From NCBI RefSeq assembly GCF_001761485.1, contig NC_090770.1, positions 62,001-126,000 on the forward strand: 64,000 nt of DNA. The letters run 5' to 3'. The position numbers and the translations under genes are program-made. This stretch comes from Yarrowia lipolytica (Eukaryota; Ascomycota; Dipodascomycetes; Dipodascales). Below the pieces are notes generated by a model. It was not told the origin of the DNA. It did no database searches and worked only from the letters and a program-made list of their open reading frames with translations. Positions 1-9,509 of this stretch are shown here, piece after piece (within the stretch, counting starts at the first letter, position 1; every line of letters begins with the position of its first letter).

Positions 1-950
1 ACTCGGACAACCAGCTCTTCTGTATCGTTGAGCTCGCCAACTCGGGTACAGATCTCGAGCATTTTGAACTTGAGAGCTGGATGGAAGCCGAGTACGTTTT
101 CTGGCGCGTCGTGAGTTCCATTGCCGAGGCTGAGTCCAAATTCCAGTTTGAGCACCGGGACCTGCACTGGGGCAACATTGTCATTCAGCGAACCGCGCGT
201 CCTGATATCGAAGAGAAGCTCGCCAACATGTCTCTGGATGACCTGGACAATGCTGTGTTTGACGACGAAGACGACTTTGTAGCTCCAAACCTCAAGGTGA
301 CTCTCATCGACTACACCCTGTCGCGAGCTCGAGTTCCCGCTCGATACGGCATTGACGACGGAGCCGTGACGACAGTCTTCACTGGTCTGGACCATCCCGA
401 CTTTTTCCGAGGCCGGGGCGACTATCAGTTTGACATCTACCGTTTCATGCGGGTGCTCATCAACTCCGCCACGTCAGAGATGAACTCTGTCGCGAATTGC
501 GGAGCGTCCATCAATTCGTCCCACAGTTCACTATCGTCGGTGGCGTCCAACAAGCGTGATAGCAATGAGACCGATTGGTCACTGTTTGCGCCCAAGACCA
601 ACATCATGTGGCTGCATTACCTGGCAACCAAGCTGCTGGAGAACAAGGGCCTGTCGCACGTGACCACCACTCGGTCTGGACGGCTGTCGTTTGGTACCTC
701 CAACACGTCGCTCCGATCGGCGTACCTCGCTGGAGAAACTATGGAGGCTGGTCATCACATGTCCAACCCCCACGAGGAGGCTCGGGCATGCAAGTCGCTC
801 AACACCGTGACTCGGTGCATCGATCCTCGACGAAAGAAGCTAGGAGGCAAGCGATCCGGTACCGCCATGGTGTTCCAGGACTTTGACTCCGCGTCTGACG
901 TGCTCGAATGGGGCTTCAAGAACAATCTTATACCCGAGGGGCTGTTGTAA
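1..950 (+). CDS. Haspin-type serine/threonine kinase, C-terminal part (5' truncated by window edge)
   Basis: The frame is open from base 3, so the first ATG at 81 is internal and the true start lies outside the window. The fragment holds the second half of a protein kinase domain. The catalytic loop reads HRDLHWGN (bases 153-176), which is the haspin form of HRDxxxxN. The metal-binding motif is LIDYTLSR (about 304-327), with DYT in place of the usual DFG; this is diagnostic of haspin. Haspin kinases phosphorylate histone H3 Thr3 in mitosis and help place the chromosomal passenger complex. A Ser/Asn-rich insert follows at about 475-560, then the helical C-lobe tail ending IPEGLL. The gene converges on the transporter at 2561-4150. 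Family assignment is firm; the in vivo role is inferred from yeast and animal homologues. Confidence 0.9.
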   Translation, partial: SDNQLFCIVELANSGTDLEHFELESWMEAEYVFWRVVSSIAEAESKFQFEHRDLHWGNIVIQRTARPDIEEKLANMSLDDLDNAVFDDEDDFVAPNLKVTLIDYTLSRARVPARYGIDDGAVTTVFTGLDHPDFFRGRGDYQFDIYRFMRVLINSATSEMNSVANCGASINSSHSSLSSVASNKRDSNETDWSLFAPKTNIMWLHYLATKLLENKGLSHVTTTRSGRLSFGTSNTSLRSAYLAGETMEAGHHMSNPHEEARACKSLNTVTRCIDPRRKKLGGKRSGTAMVFQDFDSASDVLEWGFKNNLIPEGLL

Positions 951-1722
951 AAACAGAACCCAGTTTGGAGCAGACAAAATCACTATCTATACATTAATAT
1001 TATTCATGCGTTTTTTTGAGTTGGTGCAGCATTGGGAGCGGTCATCTGGGCAAAGATATACTGACCGTAACAGCGACCTGCTACCACGCCTGTGTCATCA
1101 CATCTCCCACGATCCAACGGTAGAAAAAAACAAAGATACTCACATAAGGAAGCCATCGAAGATATATCGACCCCATCAGGCGGAGTTGGCTTACTGTGTG
1201 GAAGTTCCAACAACGCCAGAGTGGGAGAGGGTCGTGGCGACTGTGTTGTTTGGGAAGTGGCACAAACAGGGTTGGGAAGAGCGCTGAGAAGGAGACAAGG
1301 AAAAGAATGGTGCTTTCAAGATGAATAATGTGAGCATTGCAGGGCTAAAGTTGACGTGTGAAGAATGGTGCTAGGGAAAGCTACGTTGGATCTCCCTGGT
1401 CTGTGAGAGTGACACAGCTGATGTGTTGACCGTGTTGGTTCCATGGTGCTGTTCTCGAGCGGTGAGGAGTAAGAGGAAGAAAGGAGAGAATTGAGTTGGT
1501 GTCAATGTGGGATGAATTAAGGTGGACGGACTTGGTGGCCCGATTGAGGTGGCCAGAGTTAAGGTGGTTGGATGAGGTGTGCTGCATGACCCTGCATGAT
1601 TCTGCATTATCTGGCAGAGAAATATCAAGGACAAGAAAATTTTGTTCTATTTTAATTTTTATGAGTGAAATGTCATAGGGCAAGTAGAAAATGAGTGCGG
1701 AAATATACTGGAGGATGAAGTC

Positions 1723-1775
1723 GGAAACTGTAGTGGAAGCAGGAAACTGTAGTGGAAGCCGGAAGCTGTAGCGGT
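1723..1775. repeat. Tandem repeat, 19-bp unit, about 3 imperfect copies
   Basis: The unit GGAAACTGTAGTGGAAGC plus one base is repeated almost exactly twice, followed by a third diverged copy (GGAAGCTGTAGCGG). Confidence 0.8.
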
Positions 1776-1869
1776 TCTATATTACTATTTCCGTGGTCTG
1801 AAGATTGACTTGGTGGAAGTGGCTGACCAGCGGACTCTACCAGGTTGCTACGTTATAATACTCATTTAG

Positions 1870-2045
1870 TGTTGGAATTAATACCCGGTAGGAGGTGGAA
1901 GATTCCTCACTCAGTTATGAGAGGGACCTGCTGGTCGTATACGGGATGTCTGTCTTGTAGATATTAGTTTTCTGATACGGTACATACATACTCTGGTGTG
2001 TGCTACTATCGGAACATGGTGTCCCTAGGAAGTGGGTTGTAAGTC
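1870..2045. repeat. Dispersed repeat, copy A (pairs with 37283-37450)
   Basis: Colinear blocks are shared with copy B: GATTCCTCA, then GCTGGTYGTAKACGRGAT, then CTTGTAGAT, then TCTGAT, then TCTGGTGTG, at similar spacings. By eye the identity is roughly two thirds over about 170 bp. I cannot name the family; it may be the remnant of a mobile-element end or an old segmental duplication. Confidence 0.5.
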
Positions 2046-2560
2046 GTTACACCATCTGGTATCTAATCAGATATATGGTCTTCATTATTCGGTACATAAT
2101 AATCTGTTTAGTATACCATACCTTCGAACAGCTTGAAGAACTGCAACATGGCATTGAAAACAAAACTGAATACACCAGTTGTTAAGACGCGCAATGCAAG
2201 TGTCTCAATTGAGATTGGGGGTCTTGGAAGACGATGATTTGTACTACAAGATCATCAACTCTTGTCTCTTACCAGCAGTTTTCGTAATCGCTCATTGCTG
2301 GACCATCAATTGCTGGGGGTACAACATATTGGTTTGCGGCAAGTTGAAGGACTCTTGAGGGCGAGCTGCCAAAGTTCTACCGCGTGGGTTCACAAGAAGG
2401 AGATTTTCGTGTGTACCCTCAGACCAAGATCTATCAACATCGCTTGCACGCTGTTCAATGCAATACTGGCTACGAGATCTACGCATCGATATGTCAAACA
2501 AGCAGCGATAACTTGGAAAGATGATCTATATTTCAACACACTACTCTAGTTACTTCACTG

Positions 2561-4150
2561 TCAACCTCTCAGAGACTCCCTCAAATACCGACTGGCACTT
2601 CTTCGTCGCAGCTCCTTTCCATAAATGATCATAGGAACAGTTAGAATCACAGGAATGAGACTGAGACAGCCGGCCGAAACGTAGGTGTTTTGCAATCCAA
2701 TACTGTCTACCCATGGGCTCATGCAAAAGAGAATCATCATGGCGAGTCCGTTTCTGATCACAATGACCCCAATGAATGCGTCTGCCACAATCTTCTCGTA
2801 GCAATCAACTAGATAGGTGACGATGATGGCACCTGCTGATCCGAAGCTGAAGGCTACGACGGCAAACCCCACAGTGGGAACCATCCAATGAACGTGGTTA
2901 GCAATGGAAATTCCGAACATGAACATGCCAATGGTCATGGTGAAGTTTGCGAAAACAAGACTGTAGAGTCGGAATTCCGGCTCGTAGACACCATTGTTCC
3001 TCTTAGACAGCCATATGATGGTCTTGTCGTTGAACCAGCCGCCGTAGATACATCCAAAAAGACATCCAATGAAGGGCGAAATGTTCACATTGCCGATTCC
3101 GGCGGAAGAGAAGTTGTAAGGTGGGTCTGCAAACGAGTTGGAGACGGTGGTGGATGCCATGGACAGAAATGATAGCAAAAAGCCGTATTGGAGAGCTGAA
3201 AAGGAAACAATGGGGTAGGAAACCAAGGTGAGAAAAGGAGTGAAGAGCTTTCGAACAAACTCTTTAAATGAGCCGGGGTTGTAGGTAACCAGAGCGAGTC
3301 TCTTAGACAATGGGTTCATTTGTATCTCCGGGTCGATGAAGACTTCTCTAACGGCTTTTTCGGGGGGCGATTTGTCCGATCCAGTCTTCTCCAACTGTCC
3401 CATCTTCTGCTCGTCTGTCTCCGCCTGTTCGGTCTCTGACATGTCTGAGAGGTCAGTAGAAACAAGCACCACGTCTGGGGCCGTATAGTTGGTCTCTTCA
3501 AAGAAGAAGACGGTCATGACAAACTGAACAGCGGCAATAATGGCCACAATGATGTACACCCATCTCCAGCCGAGATTGACAGTGGCATAGCCCGCGGGAA
3601 CTAGCACTATGAAGTTGCCAACCGCTACCACGAGCATGTAGATGCCATTGAAAGTTCCTCTTTCGTGCACAAAATACAGATCGGCGACTGTCATCTGGAT
3701 GATTGTTTCGGTGACACTCACGGCCAATCCCTGGAGAAACTGAGAGCCGTATGCTTCTCCAATCGAGTTCATGCCGGCCTGCCAGGCTGCCGTAGCCACC
3801 ACCAGAGCCGAGGCCACCAGGTAGACGGGCCGTTTGCCAAACTTGTGGGAGAACGGAACCAAAATTGGACATCCCAGACCTAGGCCGGCCACAGAAATGG
3901 CGTAGGTGTTGTTCAGCTCGGAAAAGGTCCATCCGAATTCGGCCTGCCACGGTCCCCACAAGACAGAAGACACGTCGGAGGCCGTGAAGGCGATGAGGGT
4001 GAAGAAACACACAATGAAGAAGTTGAGGTGTTTGCGCCATCGGGCCCAGTTGAGAGGTTGGTTGGGATCGCAGCTAGGAGCGGGTTGCAGAACAATGGAG
4101 TCGGAGGACGTTTCCAGAACCACCGTTCCAGGTGGCTCGAGAGCGGACAT
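2561..4150 (-). CDS. MFS transporter, DHA1 / HOL1-like, 12-TM
   Basis: The 529-residue protein starts at the ATG at 4150. A cytosolic N-tail contains the DPNQPLNWARWRK signature (about 28-40) typical of fungal drug:H+ antiporters and HOL1-type polyamine/cation transporters. Twelve hydrophobic segments follow in a 6+6 pattern. Motif A between TM2 and TM3 reads PFSHKFGKRPVYL, and TM4 carries the conserved ADLYFVHERGTFNG. A charged, Ser/Glu-rich central loop (about 230-290) separates the two halves. It probably exports or imports small organic cations or drugs at the plasma membrane, but the substrate cannot be read from sequence. The promoter begins with a GGTCR pentamer array just upstream of the ATG. 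Confidence 0.88.
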   Translation of the reverse strand: MSALEPPGTVVLETSSDSIVLQPAPSCDPNQPLNWARWRKHLNFFIVCFFTLIAFTASDVSSVLWGPWQAEFGWTFSELNNTYAISVAGLGLGCPILVPFSHKFGKRPVYLVASALVVATAAWQAGMNSIGEAYGSQFLQGLAVSVTETIIQMTVADLYFVHERGTFNGIYMLVVAVGNFIVLVPAGYATVNLGWRWVYIIVAIIAAVQFVMTVFFFEETNYTAPDVVLVSTDLSDMSETEQAETDEQKMGQLEKTGSDKSPPEKAVREVFIDPEIQMNPLSKRLALVTYNPGSFKEFVRKLFTPFLTLVSYPIVSFSALQYGFLLSFLSMASTTVSNSFADPPYNFSSAGIGNVNISPFIGCLFGCIYGGWFNDKTIIWLSKRNNGVYEPEFRLYSLVFANFTMTIGMFMFGISIANHVHWMVPTVGFAVVAFSFGSAGAIIVTYLVDCYEKIVADAFIGVIVIRNGLAMMILFCMSPWVDSIGLQNTYVSAGCLSLIPVILTVPMIIYGKELRRRSASRYLRESLRG

Positions 4151-4156
4151 GTTTTA

Positions 4157-4192
4157 GGCGGTCAGGTCAGGTCGGGTCGGGTCGGGTCGGAT
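4157..4192. repeat. Pentamer array GGTCA/GGTCG in the transporter leader
   Basis: Seven successive pentamers of GGTCA or GGTCG begin within about 10 bp of the transporter ATG, so they lie in its probable 5'UTR or core promoter. Confidence 0.8.
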
Positions 4193-4702
4193 AGAATCTG
4201 GTCTGGTTTGTCGTATTGAAGTGGCATCAATGGTTGTTATATAGAGAAGGAGACAATTCTTTCCATAGAAATTCACACCAAAGAGAGATCATTGTGGCTA
4301 CAGATTGTATCAGAGTATCATGATAGCCTTAGATCCAAAGTAAACTTACAGGGTCTGGAGGCTAGTGGTACGGTATGAGCACGGTACAGTCTTATAGGTA
4401 TCTAGAGACGTGTCTGGTTGTATAATAAATGTTTTCTACAGGTAAATGTATCTAATCGCGTCTGTACTACATATTCAGGTCTTCATATACAATGCACTGA
4501 CTCCCTGTCGTCCCATCCACGACGTTGAACCAATGGTGCAAGAGTTAATCAGACAACTCTGATAAGCCTCGTTGCGGAGATGCCATGGTCTCCACAGAAG
4601 TCAAGATAGTCGATACTTCCGCTAAACCACGTGCGGAGCTACTGTATTGTGTTCTTCTAAGACATCCCAGGCGGTGGGGGTTGTGTGAGGTTGTAAGAGT
4701 AT

Positions 4703-4795
4703 GGGGAATGAGAGGAAGGAGAATGAGAAGAAGGAGAATGAGAAGAAGGAGAATGAGAGGAAGGAGAATGAGAGGAAGAAGAATGAGAGAAATGA
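4703..4795. repeat. Purine-rich minisatellite, 15-bp unit, about 6 copies
   Basis: The unit GAGAATGAGAAGAAG (variant GAGAATGAGAGGAAG) is repeated in tandem. It is all purine apart from one T per unit, so it could form a triplex-prone tract. It opens frames in several registers, and none looks like a gene. Confidence 0.85.
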
Positions 4796-6397
4796 GAAAA
4801 AGAAAACTGAGAGAAATGAGAGGTCACACAAAAGGGCAAATTTCTAGAGCGGAAAATGAGCTCCGACTTCGCACCCAATCCCCCAAAGTGAGACATGTCT
4901 CACCCTATTAACCTTGAAATAAGTACCCGGACCAAACCTCCGTGGATTTCTCTTCACTATCGGCAGTAGCTCTAAACTAGGGTCTATCTCCGCAGCACTT
5001 GTCTCAGCGTTATCTTGCTACCGGGAATATAGATAGTGCAGCTCAACTATCTCCGCTTCTCTTGTTCTTACCTAACAATCTTCAATTCCGCCCAAAAAGA
5101 AGTTCCTCGAGATCCGTGGAATCATGAACAGATTGACAATCTCCCGTACAAGCCGCAGATAGGCCAAGGCCGACCGAGAAAGCTCGTATTGATGCGAGGT
5201 TTCCGAACGTGGTAGTGACATTGTGTATTGTCATCATATGTCATCTGCAAGTCGTACTACTGGGTTTCAATCTCTGGCCAAACGTTTGACTGTCTGTATC
5301 CAGTTTTGTTAGCTTGGTCGAGGGTTCAGTTAGAGGGAAGACACTATGGATATCACCAAAGTACTGTATGTACTACGGTTGTAGAATATGAACCAAATGA
5401 GAGGGGAAATGGATCCTTGGAGAAAAATATGACAATTATTTATCTACACCTGCATTTTCTTGACCTCTGAGGGTCTCAGAATCGCAATTTGCAGAATCGC
5501 AGGATATTTGTTCAACAGGAACGCATGAGACTGCTACTGAGGCGGTGTGGGGCTCCTGGAACAGCGGAATCTCCTAGACCAGACCCCGTTTCTAGTTTCA
5601 CTACTACTCCTTCGGCGACAAGCGGAGATATCGAGGATCCCATCACCAACCACCAGTAAACTCCAGGAAGATCTTACCGCCCTTTTCTCCTTGTCTGAGC
5701 AATAAATGAATGCTGGTCTGATCACGTCTAGTCAGGTGCACTTGACCAGCTAATGAGCCTTCATCAACACACAGAGAGGATCCCGTTGCTACAAGTTCGG
5801 GGTTCCGATCTGATCATGATCCATACTGTCGTTTGCATCATTTGGCATGATGATCCCGTACGACAATGTGATGAAAGATCGGATTATTTTTGTACCAGTC
5901 TCGAGTGAATATATCTACTAATTCACCCCCATTATGTCTATGATCAATTATGACGGTCTCAAGCCATTTCCATTGGCAGTTCTTTTAAAGCGGCAGTTTA
6001 CTACTGTACATACTTGTAGGAGTACAGCACTGTAGCTGATATGAACCAGCTTTTCTCCTGGTTTCACGTGCTGTTTTTTTCCCCCTTTTTTTTTCCATTT
6101 TCCCCCATTTTTTTCCATTTTTTTCCAATTTCTCAATTTCAATTTTCAATTTTCAATTTTTCCATTTTCCAACTTTTCAATGTTTTCCAATTTTTCAATT
6201 ATTTTCCGATTATTTTCCGATTATTTTCCAGTTTCAAACAGAAGTTTAAATATAACTTATGGATTTTAAGTCGAAACCCGCACAATCCCTCCTTCATCAT
6301 CGATACCCTTGACCTGACAGAGACATTTTTGGATTCCCTCTTCGAATTCCCAAAGCATTCTATTCCGTGATATCTTTCTTTTTCTCTTCTCTTGGTA

Positions 6398-7993
6398 ATG
6401 CTCAACAACGACACTCTGAGACTGCTCTATGAAGAGTGCTGCTTGGAATCGTGTCTAGCACTTGGGGAGGTGTGTAAGGCGTCGTCAGAAGTGCTGGCGT
6501 CACTCGACAAGAGCCTGATTATGAGAAAGGTGCAGGACCGAGCCCCCTGGCTCGAATTAAGTAACGAATACTTGTCCTGGACGAAATGTGCTCGTGTTCT
6601 TATTGCCAGAAGCAAAAAGGCTCAGGATGGAAAGTACGACAAGTTAAAAATCATCACCGACCTTCGACAAGTGGACTCAGAGAGCTCAATTGATCTTGTC
6701 AGTGTCGAACCAACTGATGTCGGTAGAGATGACACTCTTCGACGGGCCATGAAGCCCTTGTTCCCCTATTCCCGGTTGCAAAACTTGTTAAAACAACAAC
6801 AGTCTGTGGTCGAAGGAACCAAGGTTCTTTGTGAACTTCAAGAGCTAGATCTCACCACCATGACACTCAAAGTGAGTGATTACGATCCAGAAGACAAACT
6901 GTACGCTGAGCGTAACCGCAAGCCCGTGTCTACAGCTCCCTCGGGCCTGAAAGTGAGGCACAGTGAAGGTCAAGACGTGGAGGTAGTGGCGGAAAACAAG
7001 ACCATGCTACAGGTTCAATATTATGTGGGAGACACCGAGACTGAATTTGATGAGATTGTGCACAAGGCTTCTCAGCCTCGAGACGAGGACGGAACACTTG
7101 TTATTGATCCACATATGAAAGCCCCCCGCATCGAGGCCAATTTCAATGTGGATATGGGCATGGTCAATCTAGTACCAGGTTCCGGTGGAGCTCTCGTCAT
7201 CCAGCACTTCGTTTTGAATCCAGAAAAGTCTTACTTGGGGTACATTGAGCCCTCGTCTGAAAGAAGAGTCGTTGAACTGTGCAAAATCCCCCCACAGGTG
7301 CAAACTCAGGGCATTGGGTTCCACCAAGGCAACCAGTGGTTCTACGTTCTCTATGATGGGTTCATTTACATTTACTTGTATGGCCGATTTCTTCAGCTGT
7401 GGATTGATTTGGGGGCCGGTCAAAACCGGGCTCTGACTGTCTGGAACTCCGACTTTCCGGCTATTGGCCCATTTGGACATTTCAGAGATCAGAGAGCCAC
7501 ATGGAATATTACCCAGGGAGGTCTAAATGACGATCAAAGGCGATTTGTGACGATCGAAGATGAGCCCTGTGGATGTGTGGTTGGAGACCTCCACACGGGA
7601 AAAACGTACTATTCTCGAGGGTCCTACAAGAGCCCCAAGCTGACAATCCCGTTTGCCACAGAGTCCCAAACAGTCGGCTTCTATGTCTTTGATGAGCAAA
7701 TCTGGGAGTTCATTGATAACACCATGGACAGTCTTTATGGGACAGCGACCAACTATGACATTTCGCTGCTTTACGCCGCCTTCTTGGAGACACATCACAA
7801 GATGTTGGGGTTGATAGAGACAGATGAGGAGCCGTCAAAGGAGACACTAGAGAAAGAGCTCAGAGAGCATGTGTGTTGTTTCCCCCGAGATGACTCTGAC
7901 TATGGAGATTATGAAGATGAAGATGGGCAGGAGGAGGAGCTATTGGAGATGTTGGACGATTTGGAAGAAAGGGTGGAGAATTTGACCATTTAA
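6398..7993 (+). CDS. F-box-like orphan protein, acidic C-terminus
   Basis: This is a 531-residue protein from the first ATG at 6398. A TTG six bases upstream is in frame, but ATG is the expected start. The N-terminus (about 2-60) has the Leu/Cys helical spacing of a diverged F-box, with LLYEECCLESCLALGEVCKA followed by VQDRAPWLEL. The remainder is a globular region of mixed strands and helices (about 190-460) with no family I can name, closing with an acidic tail (DDSDYGDYEDEDGQEEELLE). If the F-box is real, it would recruit a substrate to an SCF ubiquitin ligase; that is inference only. The pyrimidine-rich leader is typical of an expressed yeast gene. It converges on the wall-protein gene about 110 bp away. 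Confidence 0.75.
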   Translation: MLNNDTLRLLYEECCLESCLALGEVCKASSEVLASLDKSLIMRKVQDRAPWLELSNEYLSWTKCARVLIARSKKAQDGKYDKLKIITDLRQVDSESSIDLVSVEPTDVGRDDTLRRAMKPLFPYSRLQNLLKQQQSVVEGTKVLCELQELDLTTMTLKVSDYDPEDKLYAERNRKPVSTAPSGLKVRHSEGQDVEVVAENKTMLQVQYYVGDTETEFDEIVHKASQPRDEDGTLVIDPHMKAPRIEANFNVDMGMVNLVPGSGGALVIQHFVLNPEKSYLGYIEPSSERRVVELCKIPPQVQTQGIGFHQGNQWFYVLYDGFIYIYLYGRFLQLWIDLGAGQNRALTVWNSDFPAIGPFGHFRDQRATWNITQGGLNDDQRRFVTIEDEPCGCVVGDLHTGKTYYSRGSYKSPKLTIPFATESQTVGFYVFDEQIWEFIDNTMDSLYGTATNYDISLLYAAFLETHHKMLGLIETDEEPSKETLEKELREHVCCFPRDDSDYGDYEDEDGQEEELLEMLDDLEERVENLTI

Positions 7994-8105
7994 GGAAAAG
8001 TAAATCGCAGTTTACGTGTGATATCGGAAAATGACTTGATTCTCCCTATCAATTAAGTAATAAAGGGGTATTTGAGAGTTATACAATACAGGATGTTTGA
8101 TCCAG

Positions 8106-9509
8106 CTACATCAGCAGCAGAGGCAGAAGGGCAAGAGCTCCAATTGCCAGCTTGTCTCCAGAGTTGGCCTGGGCAACAGTGGAAGGAACCGCGACCACAG
8201 AAGTGAAGTTGGCTTGAGTAGGAGCCAACGGGGTTTCGAGGACTCTGGTGACAAGAATAGTTCCAGTGATGGTGGTGGTGAGGCCGCTAGACACGAGAGT
8301 CTTGGTGGTTAGATGAGTCTCCACGGTTTCGACGGGAATGGGCAGGATGTCAGGGGAATCGGACTTGATAGGTTTGATGGTCTCAACAACCTTGTAGCCA
8401 GAGATGGTCTTGGTCTTGATCTTGGGCTCACCAGCGACAGTGGGATCAGCATGAACGTACTCGGTCTCAATCTCGCAGGGAACGACAACAGTGAGGGTCT
8501 TACCCTCAATGACAGTGGGACAGGTGGTGACGGTGTGGATGACGGGGACACAGGTGGTCAGAGTGACGACAGTGTTGCTGCAAGCGCTGTTCTCGCAGTG
8601 GGTGACGGTCTGGGTGGTGGTGAGGGTAGTGGACTCAGCAGTAGTGTTTGCAGCGATGGGGGAGACAGAAGCAGAAGCATCACCGGAGACAGCGGCACCA
8701 GAGGAGGCAGGGGCGTCGCCAGAGGCAGTAGCAGAAGCAGAGGCATCACCAGAGGTAGCAGGGACATTACCAGAGGTAGCAGGGATATCACCAGCAGAAG
8801 AGCTGGAAGCAACTTCATCCTCTGCGTTCACAGCTTCCAACCAAGCCTCAAGCTCGGCAATGGTGTTCAAAACACTGTCGAGGTTGGCCTGAAGAGCATC
8901 AGACTTGTTCTCGATGGGCTCAATAATGGCAACAACAGCTCGCAGCTGGTCCAGAAGAGTCACGACATCGTCGATGAGGTCAGAGGCGGTATCTCTCTTG
9001 GCAATCCACATCATAATGTGTCTCTTGGCAGCAGTTGTGGCCTGCAGCTCAGCTAGACGGCTCATGACACTGTCAAGAGAAGCGGAGACGTCAGCCACAA
9101 GCTGCTGAAGCTCAGGGGAGTCGGAAACTTCGGCAAGGAGTGTATCCAGAGTGTCCTGAAGACCAGCAATGGTGGCATCGAGCTGCGAGAGCTCCTCGGC
9201 TGTAGGAGGAGAGGGAGTGGTGGTAGAAGTAGGAGTAGGAGCAGGGGTGCTAGCGTCGACGGGGGTGGAGTCGACAGTGGCACTAGGAGACTGGGTGGAG
9301 CTCACGACAGAGGCAACGGGGGTGGAGTCAACGGTGGAACTGGTAGGCAGGGTGGAGCTCTCGAGGAGTTCGACAGGAGTAGAGGCACCAGGAGACTCAG
9401 TGGAGCTATCGATGGTAGTAGAGGCACCAGGAGGGTCGGAGATGATGTCAGTTGTGTTCTGAGCCAAGACAGCTGAGACGAGAGTGAGGGGAATAAGAGA
9501 CAGCTTCAT
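8106..9509 (-). CDS. GPI-anchored Ser/Thr-rich cell-wall protein
   Basis: The start is the ATG at 9509 (467 residues), because MKLSLIPLTLVSAVLAQ is a clean signal peptide; an in-frame TTG further upstream is ignored. The order is: signal peptide (1-16), Ser/Thr/Pro-rich stalk (17-102), two amphipathic helical stretches (about 103-160 and 173-232), an Ala/Ser/Gly low-complexity repeat (about 233-290), a Cys-containing beta-like domain (about 298-430; Cys at 305, 310, 320, 330, 345), and a C-terminal hydrophobic GPI signal ending ALALLPLLLM. The architecture indicates a glycosylated mannoprotein covalently held in the wall. Two Lys-Arg pairs (162-163 and 171-172) bracket a heptapeptide and could be Kex2 sites. 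I do not recognise a named family. Confidence 0.82.
   Translation of the reverse strand: MKLSLIPLTLVSAVLAQNTTDIISDPPGASTTIDSSTESPGASTPVELLESSTLPTSSTVDSTPVASVVSSTQSPSATVDSTPVDASTPAPTPTSTTTPSPPTAEELSQLDATIAGLQDTLDTLLAEVSDSPELQQLVADVSASLDSVMSRLAELQATTAAKRHIMMWIAKRDTASDLIDDVVTLLDQLRAVVAIIEPIENKSDALQANLDSVLNTIAELEAWLEAVNAEDEVASSSSAGDIPATSGNVPATSGDASASATASGDAPASSGAAVSGDASASVSPIAANTTAESTTLTTTQTVTHCENSACSNTVVTLTTCVPVIHTVTTCPTVIEGKTLTVVVPCEIETEYVHADPTVAGEPKIKTKTISGYKVVETIKPIKSDSPDILPIPVETVETHLTTKTLVSSGLTTTITGTILVTRVLETPLAPTQANFTSVVAVPSTVAQANSGDKLAIGALALLPLLLM

Larger units (their letters stand above)
951..2560. other. Intergenic spacer between convergent genes
   Basis: No convincing gene is visible. 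The spacer holds an imperfect 19-bp tandem repeat (about 1723-1775) and, at about 1870-2045, a sequence that aligns colinearly with 37283-37450 (see the repeat entry). The short frames at 2000-2185 and 2262-2549 have no coding character that I recognise. Confidence 0.6.
4151..6397. other. Intergenic promoter region between divergent genes
   Basis: It serves the MFS gene (-) and the F-box-like gene (+). It contains the GGTCR array (4157-4192), a 15-bp purine minisatellite (4703-4795), CACGTG at 4628 and 6065, and a pyrimidine-rich tract (about 6065-6240) that leads into the plus-strand gene. No further gene is seen. Confidence 0.6.
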
